The notes: generated from the sequence alone by a model not told the origin. 34,771 bases of DNA from G963674505 sp964575975 (GCA_964575975.1 CAZNTU010000034.1:1-34771), one strand, 5' to 3'; positions 6,685-16,000 are shown, counted from the first letter of the stretch. Translations and numbers: made by a program.

Positions 6685-6750
6685 GTAACCAGACCATCCT
6701 GGTCTGGGCTGCCACGGTTCGGCGAGCCAGAGCTGGAAGCTCTGGTTGCC
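6685..6750. repeat. Palindromic element with two nested hairpins
   Basis: CCAGACC-atcct-GGTCTGG (6689-6707) and CCAGAGCT-gga-AGCTCTGG (6727-6745) sit inside outer arms GGTAACCAGA (6685-6694) and TCTGGTTGCC (6741-6750), which are inverted relative to each other with one mismatch. It resembles small non-autonomous REP/MITE-type repeats. It lies in the 293-base gap between the radical SAM gene and transketolase, in the likely 5' region of tkt; I see nothing else in that gap. Confidence 0.65.
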
Positions 6751-6899
6751 TTCGAACGCAACCGGAAAATCGGCGTTTGTTTGGTAATCGACCGCCATAC
6801 GAAAACGATCCGAAAGATCGACGATTTACTCGAAAACTTTTCGCCGCGATTGTTCCTTGGAAGAATCGGCCGCAAACGAAAAAAGGAGACCTGATTGAA

Positions 6900-8933
6900 A
6901 TGAGCGAAGGCAACACGGGAAACACCTGCGACATCAACGACATCTGCGTCAACACCATACGAACGCTGGCCATGGACGCGATCCAGAAGGCGAACTCGGG
7001 ACATCCGGGAGCGCCCATGGGTTTGGCTCCGGCCGGATACGTCCTTTGGACCAAGATGCTTTCCCACAATCCCGAGAACCCCGCATGGCCCGACAGGGAC
7101 CGCTTCGTGCTGTCCGGCGGCCACGCCTCCATGCTTCTTTACAGCCTCCTTCACCTCACCGGATACGATCTGAGCTTGGACGAGATCAAGAATTTTCGCC
7201 AGTGGGGTTCCAAGACCCCGGGACATCCCGAGTACCGCCACACGCCGGGGGTCGAAACCACCACCGGTCCATTGGGACAGGGCGTCGCCAACGCCGTGGG
7301 AATGGCCATGGCGGAGCGTTTTCTGGCGACCCGGTTCAACCGTCCGGGATTCGAGGTCGTAAACCACAATACGTACGTCATTTGCGGCGACGGCGACCTC
7401 ATGGAGGGAGTCAGCGCCGAGGCGGCGTCCCTTGCCGGCCATCTGGGCTTGGGCAAGCTGATCGTCATCTACGACAACAACCGGATTTCCATCGAGGGCG
7501 CGACGGACATCGCCTTCACCGAGAACGTGGCGAAAAGGTTCGAGGCTTACGGCTGGCAGGTCCTGGAAGTTGACGACGGCAACGACGCGAACGCGATACT
7601 TGACGCCTTGCGAATCGCGAAAGAGGAACTCGAAAAGCCTTCGCTGATCATGCTACGAACTCAGATCGCGTACGGAAGCCCCAACAAGCAGGGAACGGCC
7701 GACGCGCACGGCGCGCCGCTAGGCGCGGAGGAGGTCTGTCTGACCAAAAAGGCGCTGGGGTGTCCGTCGGACAAGGATTTCTGCGTGGGCGACCAAGCTT
7801 TGGAGGTCTTTCGGGCTTGTGTAAAAAAAGGCCGAAAGGCGGAGGAAAACTGGCGGGGCGTTTTCGACGCTTACAGGGAAAAGTTTCCGGAATTGGCCAA
7901 GGAATGGGACGCTTTCATGAACGGCGAACTGGCGCCGGGCTGGGATTCGGAAATTCCCGACTTCGTCGGTTCGGGACCCGTTGCCACGAGATCGGCGTCG
8001 GGACAGGTATTGAACGCCATCGCGAAAAAAATTCCGAATCTGATCGGCGGTTCCGCCGACCTTGCACCCTCCAATAAAACCTTCATCAACGGGGAAAAGG
8101 AATTCCAGAAGAATACTCCGGACGGCCGCAACATCCGGTTCGGCGTGCGCGAGCACGCCATGGGAGCGATCATGTCCGGCATGGCCCTGCACGGCGGGTT
8201 GAGGCCCTACGGCGGAACGTTCCTGGTTTTCGCCGACTACATGAGACCTTCCATTCGTCTGGCTTCGCTGATGAAGCTGCCGATCATATACGTGTTCACC
8301 CACGACAGCATCGCGGTGGGCGAGGACGGCCCGACGCACCAGCCGATCGAGCATCTGGCGTCACTGAGAATCATCCCGAACCTTCTGACGATAAGGCCCG
8401 CCGACGCGGCGGAAACCGCGCAAGCCTGGAAACAGGCGATCCTGAGCAAGGACCGTCCCATAGCCTTGATTTTGAGCAGGCAGAAACTGGAAGTCCTTAC
8501 GGCGGGCGACGGGGAAAACGCTCCGGCGAAAAATTTGGAGAAGGGCGCCTATGTTCTTTCCGACGCCGACGGAAAGCCGGATGTCATCCTGATCGCGACC
8601 GGTTCGGAGGTCCAACTGGCGATGAAGTCGGCGAAAGCCTTGCAGGAAAAGGGCGTGAAGGCGCGGGTAGTGAGCATGCCTTGCAGGGAATTGTTCGAGG
8701 CGGCTTCGGACGACTATAAAAAAAGCGTGCTTCCGCCGGACGTCCTTGCCCGGGTGGTCGTCGAGGCCGGAATTCCTTTCGGCTGGGAAAAGTTGGCGGG
8801 CGACTGCGGTGCAATCGTAGGGATCGACCATTTTGGCGCTTCGGCCCCCGGGGGGGTACTGATGGAAAAATTCGGCTTTACCGTGGAGAGGGTCGTGTCG
8901 GAAGCCATGGCGCTTTTGAACAAAAATGGATAG
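6900..8933 (+). CDS. tkt: Transketolase
   Basis: 677 residues, the normal length of bacterial transketolase. The enzyme is thiamine-diphosphate dependent and moves two-carbon units between sugar phosphates in the pentose phosphate pathway. Recognisable blocks are ANSGHPGAPMG (31-41), LSGGHAS (71-77), TTGPLGQG (121-128) and the ThDP/metal-binding motif GDGDLMEG (163-170) followed by IYDNN (190-194). The C-terminal half holds the pyrimidine domain (FGVREHAMGAI, HDSIAVGEDGPTHQPIEH) and a terminal domain with GWEKLAGDCGAIVGIDHFGASAPG. The start at 6900 is chosen because homology begins there and GGAG lies at 6885-6888. The frame is open further upstream through the palindromic element, but that part is not protein-like. 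A strong terminator follows. Confidence 0.97.
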   Translation: MSEGNTGNTCDINDICVNTIRTLAMDAIQKANSGHPGAPMGLAPAGYVLWTKMLSHNPENPAWPDRDRFVLSGGHASMLLYSLLHLTGYDLSLDEIKNFRQWGSKTPGHPEYRHTPGVETTTGPLGQGVANAVGMAMAERFLATRFNRPGFEVVNHNTYVICGDGDLMEGVSAEAASLAGHLGLGKLIVIYDNNRISIEGATDIAFTENVAKRFEAYGWQVLEVDDGNDANAILDALRIAKEELEKPSLIMLRTQIAYGSPNKQGTADAHGAPLGAEEVCLTKKALGCPSDKDFCVGDQALEVFRACVKKGRKAEENWRGVFDAYREKFPELAKEWDAFMNGELAPGWDSEIPDFVGSGPVATRSASGQVLNAIAKKIPNLIGGSADLAPSNKTFINGEKEFQKNTPDGRNIRFGVREHAMGAIMSGMALHGGLRPYGGTFLVFADYMRPSIRLASLMKLPIIYVFTHDSIAVGEDGPTHQPIEHLASLRIIPNLLTIRPADAAETAQAWKQAILSKDRPIALILSRQKLEVLTAGDGENAPAKNLEKGAYVLSDADGKPDVILIATGSEVQLAMKSAKALQEKGVKARVVSMPCRELFEAASDDYKKSVLPPDVLARVVVEAGIPFGWEKLAGDCGAIVGIDHFGASAPGGVLMEKFGFTVERVVSEAMALLNKNG

Positions 8934-8981
8934 AACTTTAGCGGCGGATTTCCGTTCGATTTAGGAATTGTTGTGATATTT

Positions 8982-9022
8982 GAGAGCACCGGGACGTCGA
9001 AGTTCGGTGCTCTCTCTTTTTT
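8982..9022 (+). terminator. Rho-independent terminator after tkt
   Basis: A perfect 10-bp stem GAGAGCACCG (8982-8991) / CGGTGCTCTC (9005-9014) with a 13-base loop is followed by TCTTTTTT, 48 bases after the tkt stop. Confidence 0.93.
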
Positions 9023-9093
9023 GCCGAACGCGGGGGCAACGAGCGTTTAACAGCGTGGACGCTTGGCTTTGGCATCGGCCATTTCGATGTCTT

Positions 9094-9158
9094 CGCGTTT
9101 TCAGTTGGGGTTTAAGCCGTCGGGGGGGCGCACGGCTAAAGCCGCAACTGCGAACGCG
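9094..9158. repeat. REP-like palindromic element, copy 1
   Basis: A 65-bp element with arms CGCGTTTTCAGTTG... and ...CAACTGCGAACGCG and inner CGGCTAAAGCCG at 9133-9144. Its reverse complement closely matches the element at 30391-30456, including the G-rich loop. It lies in the otherwise empty 8934-9253 interval between the tkt terminator and the GDT1-family gene. Confidence 0.75.
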
Positions 9159-9253
9159 GTAGCCGGAGTCAACGAAAAACCGGGCGGAGACGCCGTTTGG
9201 AATTGATTTCCAATAAAAGAAAACAATCGAAAAAGAGATTCAGGAGTGAACGA

Positions 9254-9547
9254 ATGGATATTAAATTGATGCTGACGACTTTCGGAATGGTTTTTTTGGC
9301 GGAACTGGGAGACAAGACCCAGTTGGCCACGTTCTGCTTGTCCGCCGACTGCGGGACGTCGAAATGGACCGTGTTTTTCGGGTCGGCCGGGGCTCTTGTG
9401 CTAAGCTCTTTTCTTGCCGTTCTGCTGGGGGACGCCGTGGCGAAGTTGGTGCCTCCGCATTTCATCAAGATCGGGGCGGGGGCTTTTTTCATTGTCGTGG
9501 GGCTTTACACGCTTTATACGGCGTACAAGGGGGTATGCTCCCTATAA
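9254..9547 (+). CDS. TMEM165/GDT1 family membrane protein (half-size)
   Basis: 97 residues, ATG at 9254 with AGGAG at 9242-9246 (7-base spacing); in-frame sequence further upstream is basic and lies before this Shine-Dalgarno. The family hallmark E-x-G-D-K-(T/S) is seen as E17-L-G-D-K-T22 in the first transmembrane helix. Three hydrophobic segments (about 5-29, 40-60, 70-92) follow. GDT1-family proteins move divalent cations, in bacteria mainly Mn2+ export, in the cytoplasmic membrane. Full-length members have two such repeats of about 90-100 residues; this is a single-repeat form that should dimerise. No second half is found next to it, so it would work as a homodimer or with a partner elsewhere. 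The cation is inferred from family. Confidence 0.85.
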   Translation: MDIKLMLTTFGMVFLAELGDKTQLATFCLSADCGTSKWTVFFGSAGALVLSSFLAVLLGDAVAKLVPPHFIKIGAGAFFIVVGLYTLYTAYKGVCSL

Positions 9548-9601
9548 TGGTATCTACCCTACGCACGAGACGGAATTTGCCGGTTTAAAATAGGCGGTTT
9601 A

Positions 9602-9635
9602 TGCCGTCATTCCCGCTTTCGCGGGAATGACGGCA
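9602..9635. repeat. Perfect 15-bp inverted repeat between convergent genes
   Basis: Arms TGCCGTCATTCCCGC (9602-9616) and its exact complement (9621-9635) enclose TTTC. The GTCATTCCCGC/GCGGGAATGAC core is a dispersed repeat type known from many genomes. It sits between the 3' ends of the GDT1-family gene and khpA and could stop transcription from both sides, although no T-run follows. Confidence 0.7.
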
Positions 9636-9727
9636 CAGGGGGGGACGGAATCTTGGGTGCTGCGGTTCGAACCCTTTGTCGATTCCAGTCTTTTGTTCTT
9701 GTTCAGGAACAACCTGTTGGGCGGGTT

Positions 9728-9958
9728 TTATTCCAGGATTTCCAACACGGCTCTTTTATTCAACTTCGTGGAGGCGGCGCTGAGAATGGTTCTCATGGAC
9801 AGCGCCGTGCGGCCCTGCCTGCCGATAACTTTCCCTAAATCCTCCTTCGCGACCCTCAATTCCAAAACGGTCGTCTGGTTTCCCGAAATTTCTTCAACCT
9901 CGACTTCTTCCGGGTAATCGACCAATGACTGCGCTATGATCTTTATCAAATCTTTCAT
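9728..9958 (-). CDS. khpA: KH-domain RNA-binding protein KhpA
   Basis: 76 residues, the usual length of KhpA (YlqC family). The single KH domain has its nucleic-acid-binding loop GRQG at 46-49 in LGKVIGRQGRTALSMRTIL. KhpA binds RNA, usually as a dimer or with KhpB/Jag, and in studied bacteria influences cell-wall growth and small-RNA regulation. It often sits in the rpsP-rimM-trmD operon; here it stands alone, with its 3' end facing the GDT1-family gene. Its upstream region (9959-10473) has no recognised gene. Start ATG 9958-9956 with a weak GAGGG upstream. Confidence 0.92.
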   Translation of the reverse strand: MKDLIKIIAQSLVDYPEEVEVEEISGNQTTVLELRVAKEDLGKVIGRQGRTALSMRTILSAASTKLNKRAVLEILE

Positions 9959-10473
9959 TTCTAAATCCCTCGCATTTTGATGTTGAGACTTGGTAGTAAA
10001 TACAGTTTCCCTTGTTTTTCTTTTTTGAAAAAACTCCTCCTCCCAAAGAGTCTTTTTAAAATGCCGCTCGAAATGATATCAACGATATTTCGGGGCCGGT
10101 TATTAATTGGCTATGTCGGATTTCCTTGCAACACTTGCGACGACTATATAGATATCCGAGCTGTTATTCAATCGGGAAAAAGCTGATTTTGCTGGGTTTA
10201 AACAATTATCAAACATGCGATACGCCTTACCGATCGCAGTACCAACAAAGGTATTTAAAGCAGCGGAATACAGATTTTCGACGGTTCTGCTGGCGGTCGA
10301 ATAGAACAAAGCCAGATAAATAACGTCAAAAGACTTCTGGAGAACGTACTGCCCGCCGCTTTGATCGCATTTTGCATCTGTTCCGCCTCGAGACGGTAAA
10401 AACCCTTTTCCAGCTTGCACTTGATGCTCATCCGCGTTGATACTTTTAATCCGCGTTAATCCGTGGTTGTCTT
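9959..10473. other. 515-base AT-richer interval with no recognised gene
   Basis: Base composition is visibly more AT-rich than the flanks. The longest frames do not look like a known protein. A 58-codon minus-strand frame (10431-10255, starting MSIKCKLEKGFYRLEAEQ) has a plausible beginning but no convincing Shine-Dalgarno and a poor C-terminal half. It may be a decayed gene or a transferred remnant; the khpA promoter should lie at its left end. Confidence 0.4.
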
Positions 10474-10737
10474 TCATCCCGCGACGAACTTGATCCCGCA
10501 ACCGCGCCTACAGCTCCACACGATTTCGCCGGCGGTTTTGACCTGTTTTCTGAAAAACGGGTCCTCGAAGGTCATGACGAGTTTCTCTCCGATGTTCAAA
10601 TTGTCGCGAGTCTCGACGAACACGCCGTCGAAGCTCAAGTTTTTGATAAAGCCCCGTCTAAATAGCCCTCGGCAGCCAAAATCGATCAGTGCCAAACAGG
10701 CCATCCTTTTGTTGGACCTTTTTTCCTTGTTTTTCAT
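10474..10737 (-). CDS. PilZ-domain protein (cyclic di-GMP receptor)
   Basis: 87 residues from ATG 10737-10735 with GGAG about 9 bases upstream; the frame continues further upstream but the extension is not protein-like. The PilZ signature is complete: R7-x3-R11 (RSNKR) and N33-x-S35-x2-G38 (NLSFDG), followed by beta-barrel strands ending IVWSCRRGCGIKFVAG. PilZ domains bind cyclic di-GMP and alter the behaviour of a partner protein or complex. This is a stand-alone domain with no motility, cellulose or chemotaxis gene nearby, so its partner is unknown. Confidence 0.88.
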   Translation of the reverse strand: MKNKEKRSNKRMACLALIDFGCRGLFRRGFIKNLSFDGVFVETRDNLNIGEKLVMTFEDPFFRKQVKTAGEIVWSCRRGCGIKFVAG

Positions 10738-11085
10738 GTCGCGCTTCTCCCTTTCTCCGAAAATACCAAGGCTATGCGCCTTTTCGAATGTCCGGCTCCG
10801 TTTGCCGGCATTCGTATCCTGCCTCTTTCTTCTTAGATCAATTGGCGGCCGACGGATTTCCGTGCAAAAGGATGGCTGCGAAAACAAGGGTTTTTCTGGA
10901 TTTGGGATTCCGAGGCAAGGTTTGTCGATGGAGAGGGACTTGCCGGGATGAAATGCGCGAACGGAAGATAGAATGGAAAGCAACCGAATCGAAACTTGAA
11001 ACTGTCTGATTTAGATATAATCCGATTGGAAAAGTCAAGGATTTTTACGGCGGAGTCTTTGAAGAGACTCCGCTCCAAATCGATC
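10738..11085. other. 348-base intergenic region upstream of the PilZ gene
   Basis: No gene is supported. A perfect hairpin GCGGAGTCT-ttga-AGACTCCGC lies within 11050-11073, close to the 3' end of the MarR-WrbA gene. It has no T-run on either side, so it is at best a weak transcript end. The PilZ promoter should be in this stretch but I see no clear boxes. Confidence 0.4.
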
Positions 11086-12174
11086 TCATTTGGCCAGTTT
11101 CGACGCGATCAAGGCCACGTGCCGTCCTTGGAAACGGGCGGCGGCCAGTTCGTTTTCGGTCGGCGTCCTTTCGCCCGAGACGCCCGCAATAGTGGAGGCG
11201 CCGTATGGCGAACCGCCAGTTATTTCGTCCATCTTCATCTGACCCTGGAACGTATAGGGCAGTCCTACGATCACGAAGCCATGGTGAAGAAGGGTTATAT
11301 GAAAGGAGAGAATCGTGGATTCCTGTCCCCCGTGCTGGGTGTTGCTCGACGCGAACACGCTCCCGACCTTGCCGACCATTGATCCCTCGAGCCAAAGCTG
11401 GCCGGTGGCGTCCAGAAACTGTCGCATCTGCCCGCACATGTTGCCGAATCTGGTGGGAGTGCCGAAAATGACGGCGTCCGCCGACGCCAGTTCGTCCACA
11501 GAGCAAACCGGCACTTGCGAAATGGCTTTCTGCGCCTCCACCGCGCCCATTTTCGCCAAGACTTCCTCGGGAAGCGTTTCAGGCACGCGCCGCATTACGG
11601 CCTCCGCGCCTTCCACCTCCCCGACCCCTTCCGCGACGGCTTCCGCCATCTTATGTATATGCCCGTACATCGAATAATAAAGAATCAAGACTTTCATCGT
11701 CGGGTCCTCCTTTTTATTCGTCTCAAAGTTGATCGCATCTCGCCCCGTTACGATTTTTTCCGCGTGGATGCCTATTTTCTTCAACAATCGGACAAGTTCG
11801 TCGCGCTCTTCGGAGGTCAATGCCTCCGCGATTCTCTCCAGGTTTCTTTCGTGCTTTTCATAGGCCGCTTCAATTACCCTTCGTCCCGAGTCGGTGAGGT
11901 GGACAAGGAAAAACCTGCCGTCCGCCGGGTCCCTTTCTCGCCGGACGAAGCCTTTCCTTTCCAGGCGATTCACTGCGGCGGTCATGGAACCGCTCGTAAG
12001 AAGCACCTTCTGTCCCACCGTATTGATCGGAAGTGGCCCCTTGTGCAACAAGACCTCCATTATTGCGAATTCGCTCAACTGCAAACCCGTTCCTTCGATG
12101 CTGGCCTTGTCGGCCTTTTCGACCGCCTTGGCCGCTTTCCACAAAACCAGTCGTATGCGAGGCGCGTTTTTCAT
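11086..12174 (-). CDS. MarR-family regulator fused in frame to WrbA-type NAD(P)H:quinone oxidoreductase
   Basis: 362 residues from ATG 12174-12172. Residues 1-140 are a MarR winged helix: LQLSEFAIMEVLLHKGPLPIN, the recognition region LLTSGSMTAAVNRLERKGFVRRERDPADGR and the long C-terminal helices. A short polar linker (KIVTGRDAINFETNKKEDPT) leads without a stop to a complete WrbA flavodoxin-fold enzyme beginning MKVLILYYSMYGH, with FGTPTRFGNMCGQMRQFLD, FASSNTQHGGQE and GSPYGAST for FMN binding. WrbA reduces quinones by two electrons and protects against oxidative stress. These domains are normally separate neighbouring genes. An AAGGAGG sits 8 bases before the internal WrbA ATG (11697-11695), so free WrbA (203 residues) may also be made. 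The fusion would let the repressor and enzyme sense the same quinone. A MarR-type operator lies at the promoter. Confidence 0.9.
   Translation of the reverse strand: MKNAPRIRLVLWKAAKAVEKADKASIEGTGLQLSEFAIMEVLLHKGPLPINTVGQKVLLTSGSMTAAVNRLERKGFVRRERDPADGRFFLVHLTDSGRRVIEAAYEKHERNLERIAEALTSEERDELVRLLKKIGIHAEKIVTGRDAINFETNKKEDPTMKVLILYYSMYGHIHKMAEAVAEGVGEVEGAEAVMRRVPETLPEEVLAKMGAVEAQKAISQVPVCSVDELASADAVIFGTPTRFGNMCGQMRQFLDATGQLWLEGSMVGKVGSVFASSNTQHGGQESTILSFHITLLHHGFVIVGLPYTFQGQMKMDEITGGSPYGASTIAGVSGERTPTENELAAARFQGRHVALIASKLAK
11706..11712 (-). promoter_or_regulatory. Strong internal ribosome binding site for WrbA
   Basis: AAGGAGG on the minus strand ends 8 bases before ATG 11697-11695, which begins the WrbA domain. 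It lies within the MarR-WrbA reading frame and predicts a second, WrbA-only product. Confidence 0.75.
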
Positions 12175-12180
12175 GGGATA

Positions 12181-12213
12181 ACGGTAAAGCCCGTTTATCT
12201 TGATGTCAAGGTA
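12181..12213 (-). promoter_or_regulatory. MarR-type operator overlapping a promoter; possible leaderless start
   Basis: The 18-bp near-palindrome TATCTTGATGTCAAGGTA (12196-12213, plus-strand reading) matches the TTGA-TCAA form common for MarR-family operators. On the minus strand it contains TTGACA (12209-12204); TACCGT (12186-12181) is 17 bases further on as a weak -10. Transcription would begin at about the MarR ATG (12174), which has no Shine-Dalgarno, so the mRNA may be leaderless. Binding here would block RNA polymerase, giving autorepression. Confidence 0.55.
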
Positions 12214-12442
12214 CAATCGCAAGTCGTTTGGGATCTAAAGGACGGATACGACGGATAAGAAGGACGGGGGCCTCTGCAATCGAATCGAGCCTGCGGCCTG
12301 AAATGCGGAGCCCCAACCGGACATGCCCCGAAGTTTCGCAACGTACGATTTTTTAGTCCAACCCTTTTTTCGGCATGCAGGATTTTATTGATTCGGCCCC
12401 CAACATATGGGATAATACTCAAAAATCGAAAAGGAATTTCCC

Positions 12443-12949
12443 ATGGATGCATTTGGAGAAAACAGATTGGAATCGAAGTTTATGCGTGAAAACGTGCCTC
12501 TGTTGCTCGGACGTTTCACCTTGTCGTATTTTAAGGAAGGGCCCTGCATCGAATATTTCATCAGCAGGCGATTTTCGACGGAAACGATTTCGAGCGACCT
12601 GATTTTTTCATTCAATCCGGGCAGGAAAGACCTGCATGTATCGAGGTTCTATCCGGAGCTGTACCGCGAATGCAATTCGAGATTCTTGTCGGCCGCCTGT
12701 TTTTACCTTCTGATTCACCATTGCGCCGAAGCATACAACCTTGACGATCTCTGCCACATCAGCCTCGAAACGGTCCCGGCCGTCAACGACGAGTTTTACG
12801 GGAGGCTCAAGGATTTCAATTTCCATGTGCATAAGCGAGGTCTGGGAAATGTGGTGGAATTGGTCAGCGACTTGATCAACTCGACTATAGACACGAACAT
12901 GATCGGGGAGCATGTTTTCGGGGAAGGCGAAATTCCGTTTTTGAAATAG
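12443..12949 (+). CDS. Hypothetical protein of unknown function
   Basis: 168 residues, ATG at 12443 after AAGGAATTTCCC (AGGAA about 6 bases upstream). I do not recognise the family. There is no signal peptide or membrane segment. A short Cys/His-containing hydrophobic stretch (AACFYLLIHHCAEAYNLDDL, about 89-108) could bind a metal, but spacing fits no known motif. Codon use resembles the neighbouring genes and the composition is that of a soluble alpha/beta protein. It stands alone between the divergent MarR-WrbA gene and the convergent RND pump gene. Confidence 0.7.
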   Translation: MDAFGENRLESKFMRENVPLLLGRFTLSYFKEGPCIEYFISRRFSTETISSDLIFSFNPGRKDLHVSRFYPELYRECNSRFLSAACFYLLIHHCAEAYNLDDLCHISLETVPAVNDEFYGRLKDFNFHVHKRGLGNVVELVSDLINSTIDTNMIGEHVFGEGEIPFLK

Positions 12950-13025
12950 ATTTGGAGCTATGGATAACGTTTTTTTCCGCAACGCCCGAATAGGATTATA
13001 GTTCCCGACATGACCGGAACGATAT

Positions 13026-16000
13026 CTATTCGTTTCGTCGTTTGTCTGGATGAAACAACGAATAAACGGCCGGGATCAGCAGCAGCGTTATCAGAGTCGA
13101 GCCGGTCAGTCCGCCGACCACTGCGCGGGCGAGCGGAGCTTGGGCTTCGGCCCCCTCCCCTATTCCAAGCGCGAGCGGCAGAAGGCCCAAGAGCGTGGTC
13201 AGGGTCGTCATCAGAATCGGACGCAGTCTGCGGCGCCCGGCCTCCGTGAGAGAGTCCGCAACGGGCATCCCCTCCCCGATCAGTCTCCCAGCCTGGTCAA
13301 CCAGCAAAATGGCGTTGTTCACCACGATCCCTCCGAGCATGATGCAACCGATGTAGGACTGGACGTTCAGGGTCGTTTCCGTGACGAACAGCGTCACGAG
13401 AACGCCAATTGCGGCCACGGGAACGGAGAACATGACCACCAGCGGGTCGCGCAGCGATTCGTACTGGCACCCCAGCACCATGTACACCAGGATCAGCGCC
13501 AGCACGAGCGAGATCGCCAATTCCCGGGAGGACTTTTGCTGTTCTTCGAAATTTCCGGCCACGGCCAAATCGTAGCCGACCGGACGCGGGATTCGGTCCA
13601 GCAAGTTTTGCACGTCCGCAGCCACGGAACCCATGTCTCTCCCCGCGATATTCGCTTGGATCGTCACTCTACGCTGTTGGTCCTTGCGGTCGATCAGGAC
13701 AGGCCCCCTGCTCGGCACAGTCTCGACCACGTTTCGAAGAGACGTCTTTTCTTCCGACTCCGTCGTCAGCGCGAGGTCCAGAATTTCGTCCAAAGAACGC
13801 TTTTCCGCATCCTCGAGCTTCACGAGAATCCGATAGGAATTGCCGCCGGACCTGTACTCGCCGGCCTTGGACCCGGCCACGGCCGTTTGCAAAAGCTCCG
13901 TCACGTCGCGAACGCTAAGACCCAGGTCGGCTGCCTTGTCCCGGTTCACCCGGAATTCCCGCTGGGGAACGCCCGCTTCAAGGCTGGTCCGAAAATCCGT
14001 GATTCCGGGAACGTCCGCGATCAACTCCTCGGCCCTCCTCGCAAGGGCCTCGAGCATGGCAAGATCGTAGCCCACGATCTCGGCAGTGACTCCTTCCTCG
14101 CTTCCAAGGATTCTTTCCATGATGTACTGGCCCTGGGGGGCGCGCACATGAATCTCCATGCCGGGGACTTTTCCCTTGAGGCGCTGCCGCAGGTCTTCGG
14201 CGATTTCCAGGTTCGAACGTTCTCTTTTGGCGGCCGGAACCAGCGACACGCGGATTTCGCCTTCGGCCCCGGCGTCGGCGCGCCACCCTGTCGCTCCGAC
14301 GCTGACCACGTACGCAGCCAACTCGGGGATGGCGGGCACGGCGATTTCCTCCATGATTTTCGTCTGACGATCCACGAGTTCGAGTCTTGTCCCGATTTCC
14401 GTCCTGCCGACGACCCGAACCTCCCCTTCATCGCTGGGGGGAAGAAATTCGGTTCCGAGCAGAGGGAGTAACAGCAGGCTTGCGCCCAGTAGGGCCGCCG
14501 ATATCAGGACGGCGAACAGACGATGTCTCAGGACCCGGCGCAACAGCAAGAGGTAGAAATCTTCCATACCGGAAAAGAGGGAATCTGCGGCGGCCGCCCA
14601 TCGACCCTTTCCGGCGGCCGGCCGCCCGCGCCTTCTCCCGCCCGAGGTCAGCAGCTTGGACGCCAGCATGGGCGCGACGCTCAGCGCGACGACCAGGGAA
14701 CAAACCAGCGCGAAAACAATCACGTAGGCCAGTTCCTTGAAAAGAATGCCCGAAACGCCTCGCACGAAAATCAACGGGAGAAAGATCACCAAGGTGGTAA
14801 TGGTGCTGGCGACGATCGCCGGTCCCACTTCCCGCGCGCCCTCGACCGAGGCTTTGGCGGGCTCTTCGCCGTTTTCCTCGCGACGGCGGAAAATGTTTTC
14901 GAGCACCACGATAGAGTTGTCCACCATCATGCCGACCCCCAGAGCGAGTCCTCCCAAAGTCATCAGATTCAGAGTGAATCCTCCGAAGTAGATCAGAGCG
15001 AAGGTGGCGACGATGGAAATCGGTATCGAGAAGGAAATGACCAAAGTGCTTCCTACGCTACGCAGGAAAAGCAGCAGCACCACGACCGCGAGGCCTCCGC
15101 CGTAAAGCACGGAACGAGCCACGTTGGCTATGGAGCGCTCGATGAAATTGCCCTGGTTGATCACGGGGACGATCTTAATCTGTGGAAAGGCTTTGTTGAC
15201 CGCCTCGATTTCTTCGAGCACTCGCCTGGAGACCTCGACGGTATTGGCGTTGGCCTGCTTGCGGATGGCCACGCGCAGTCCCCGTCCGCCGTTCACCCTC
15301 ACGATTCGCGTAAGCTTCTCGTATGTGTCCTCGACCTTGGCGATCTGCCCCAGAGTGACGGCCGCGCCGTCGCGCCTCGCAACCACCGTGTCCCGAATCT
15401 GGTCGAGATTCGCGAATTCGGCCGGGGCTCGAAGCGTAACCTCGTAGCGGCCCTGCTCGATCTTGCCTGCTGGAAGATCCAAGTTCGAGTCGCGGACCGA
15501 TTCCAGCACCCGATCCAGTGAAATCCCGGCCGCCTTGAGCCGGTCGGGGTCCACTTCGATCCTTACCTCGCGATCGAATCCTCCCAATACGTCCACCTGC
15601 GCCACGCCGGGAATGCGGGCGAACCTGTAGCGAATCTGGACCTCGATGAGTTCCGTGAGTTCCACGGGATCGAGATCGCTGGAAATTCCCAGCACCACCA
15701 CGGGGAAACCGGCGATGTCGAACTTTCTGACTTGGGGCCTTACGATGTCTTCGGGCAGTTCGTCGATTTCGTCCTCTATTTTGCCTTGTACGTCGATGGC
15801 CGCCGTGTCGATGTCCGTCCCCCACGCGAATCGAACTCTGATCCTGGTGCTGCCTTCGGAAGAGGTGGACGTGATTTCCTCCACGCCCGGGACTGTGGAT
15901 ACGATTTCCTCGAGTATTTGCGTCACCAGTCGTTCCATGACCTCCGGGCTCGCGCCCTCGTATTCCGTCCGGACGGTCAGCGTCGGTATCTCGATGTCGG

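Noticed and set aside
10255..10431. Small minus-strand gene of 58 codons
   Set aside because: No clear Shine-Dalgarno, no recognised family and an improbable C-terminal half; left as part of the empty interval.
11050..11073. Rho-independent terminator of the MarR-WrbA gene
   Set aside because: A good stem, but no T-run follows on the minus strand.
12443..12949. Toxin or antitoxin gene
   Set aside because: No partner gene is adjacent in the same orientation and no toxin fold is recognisable.
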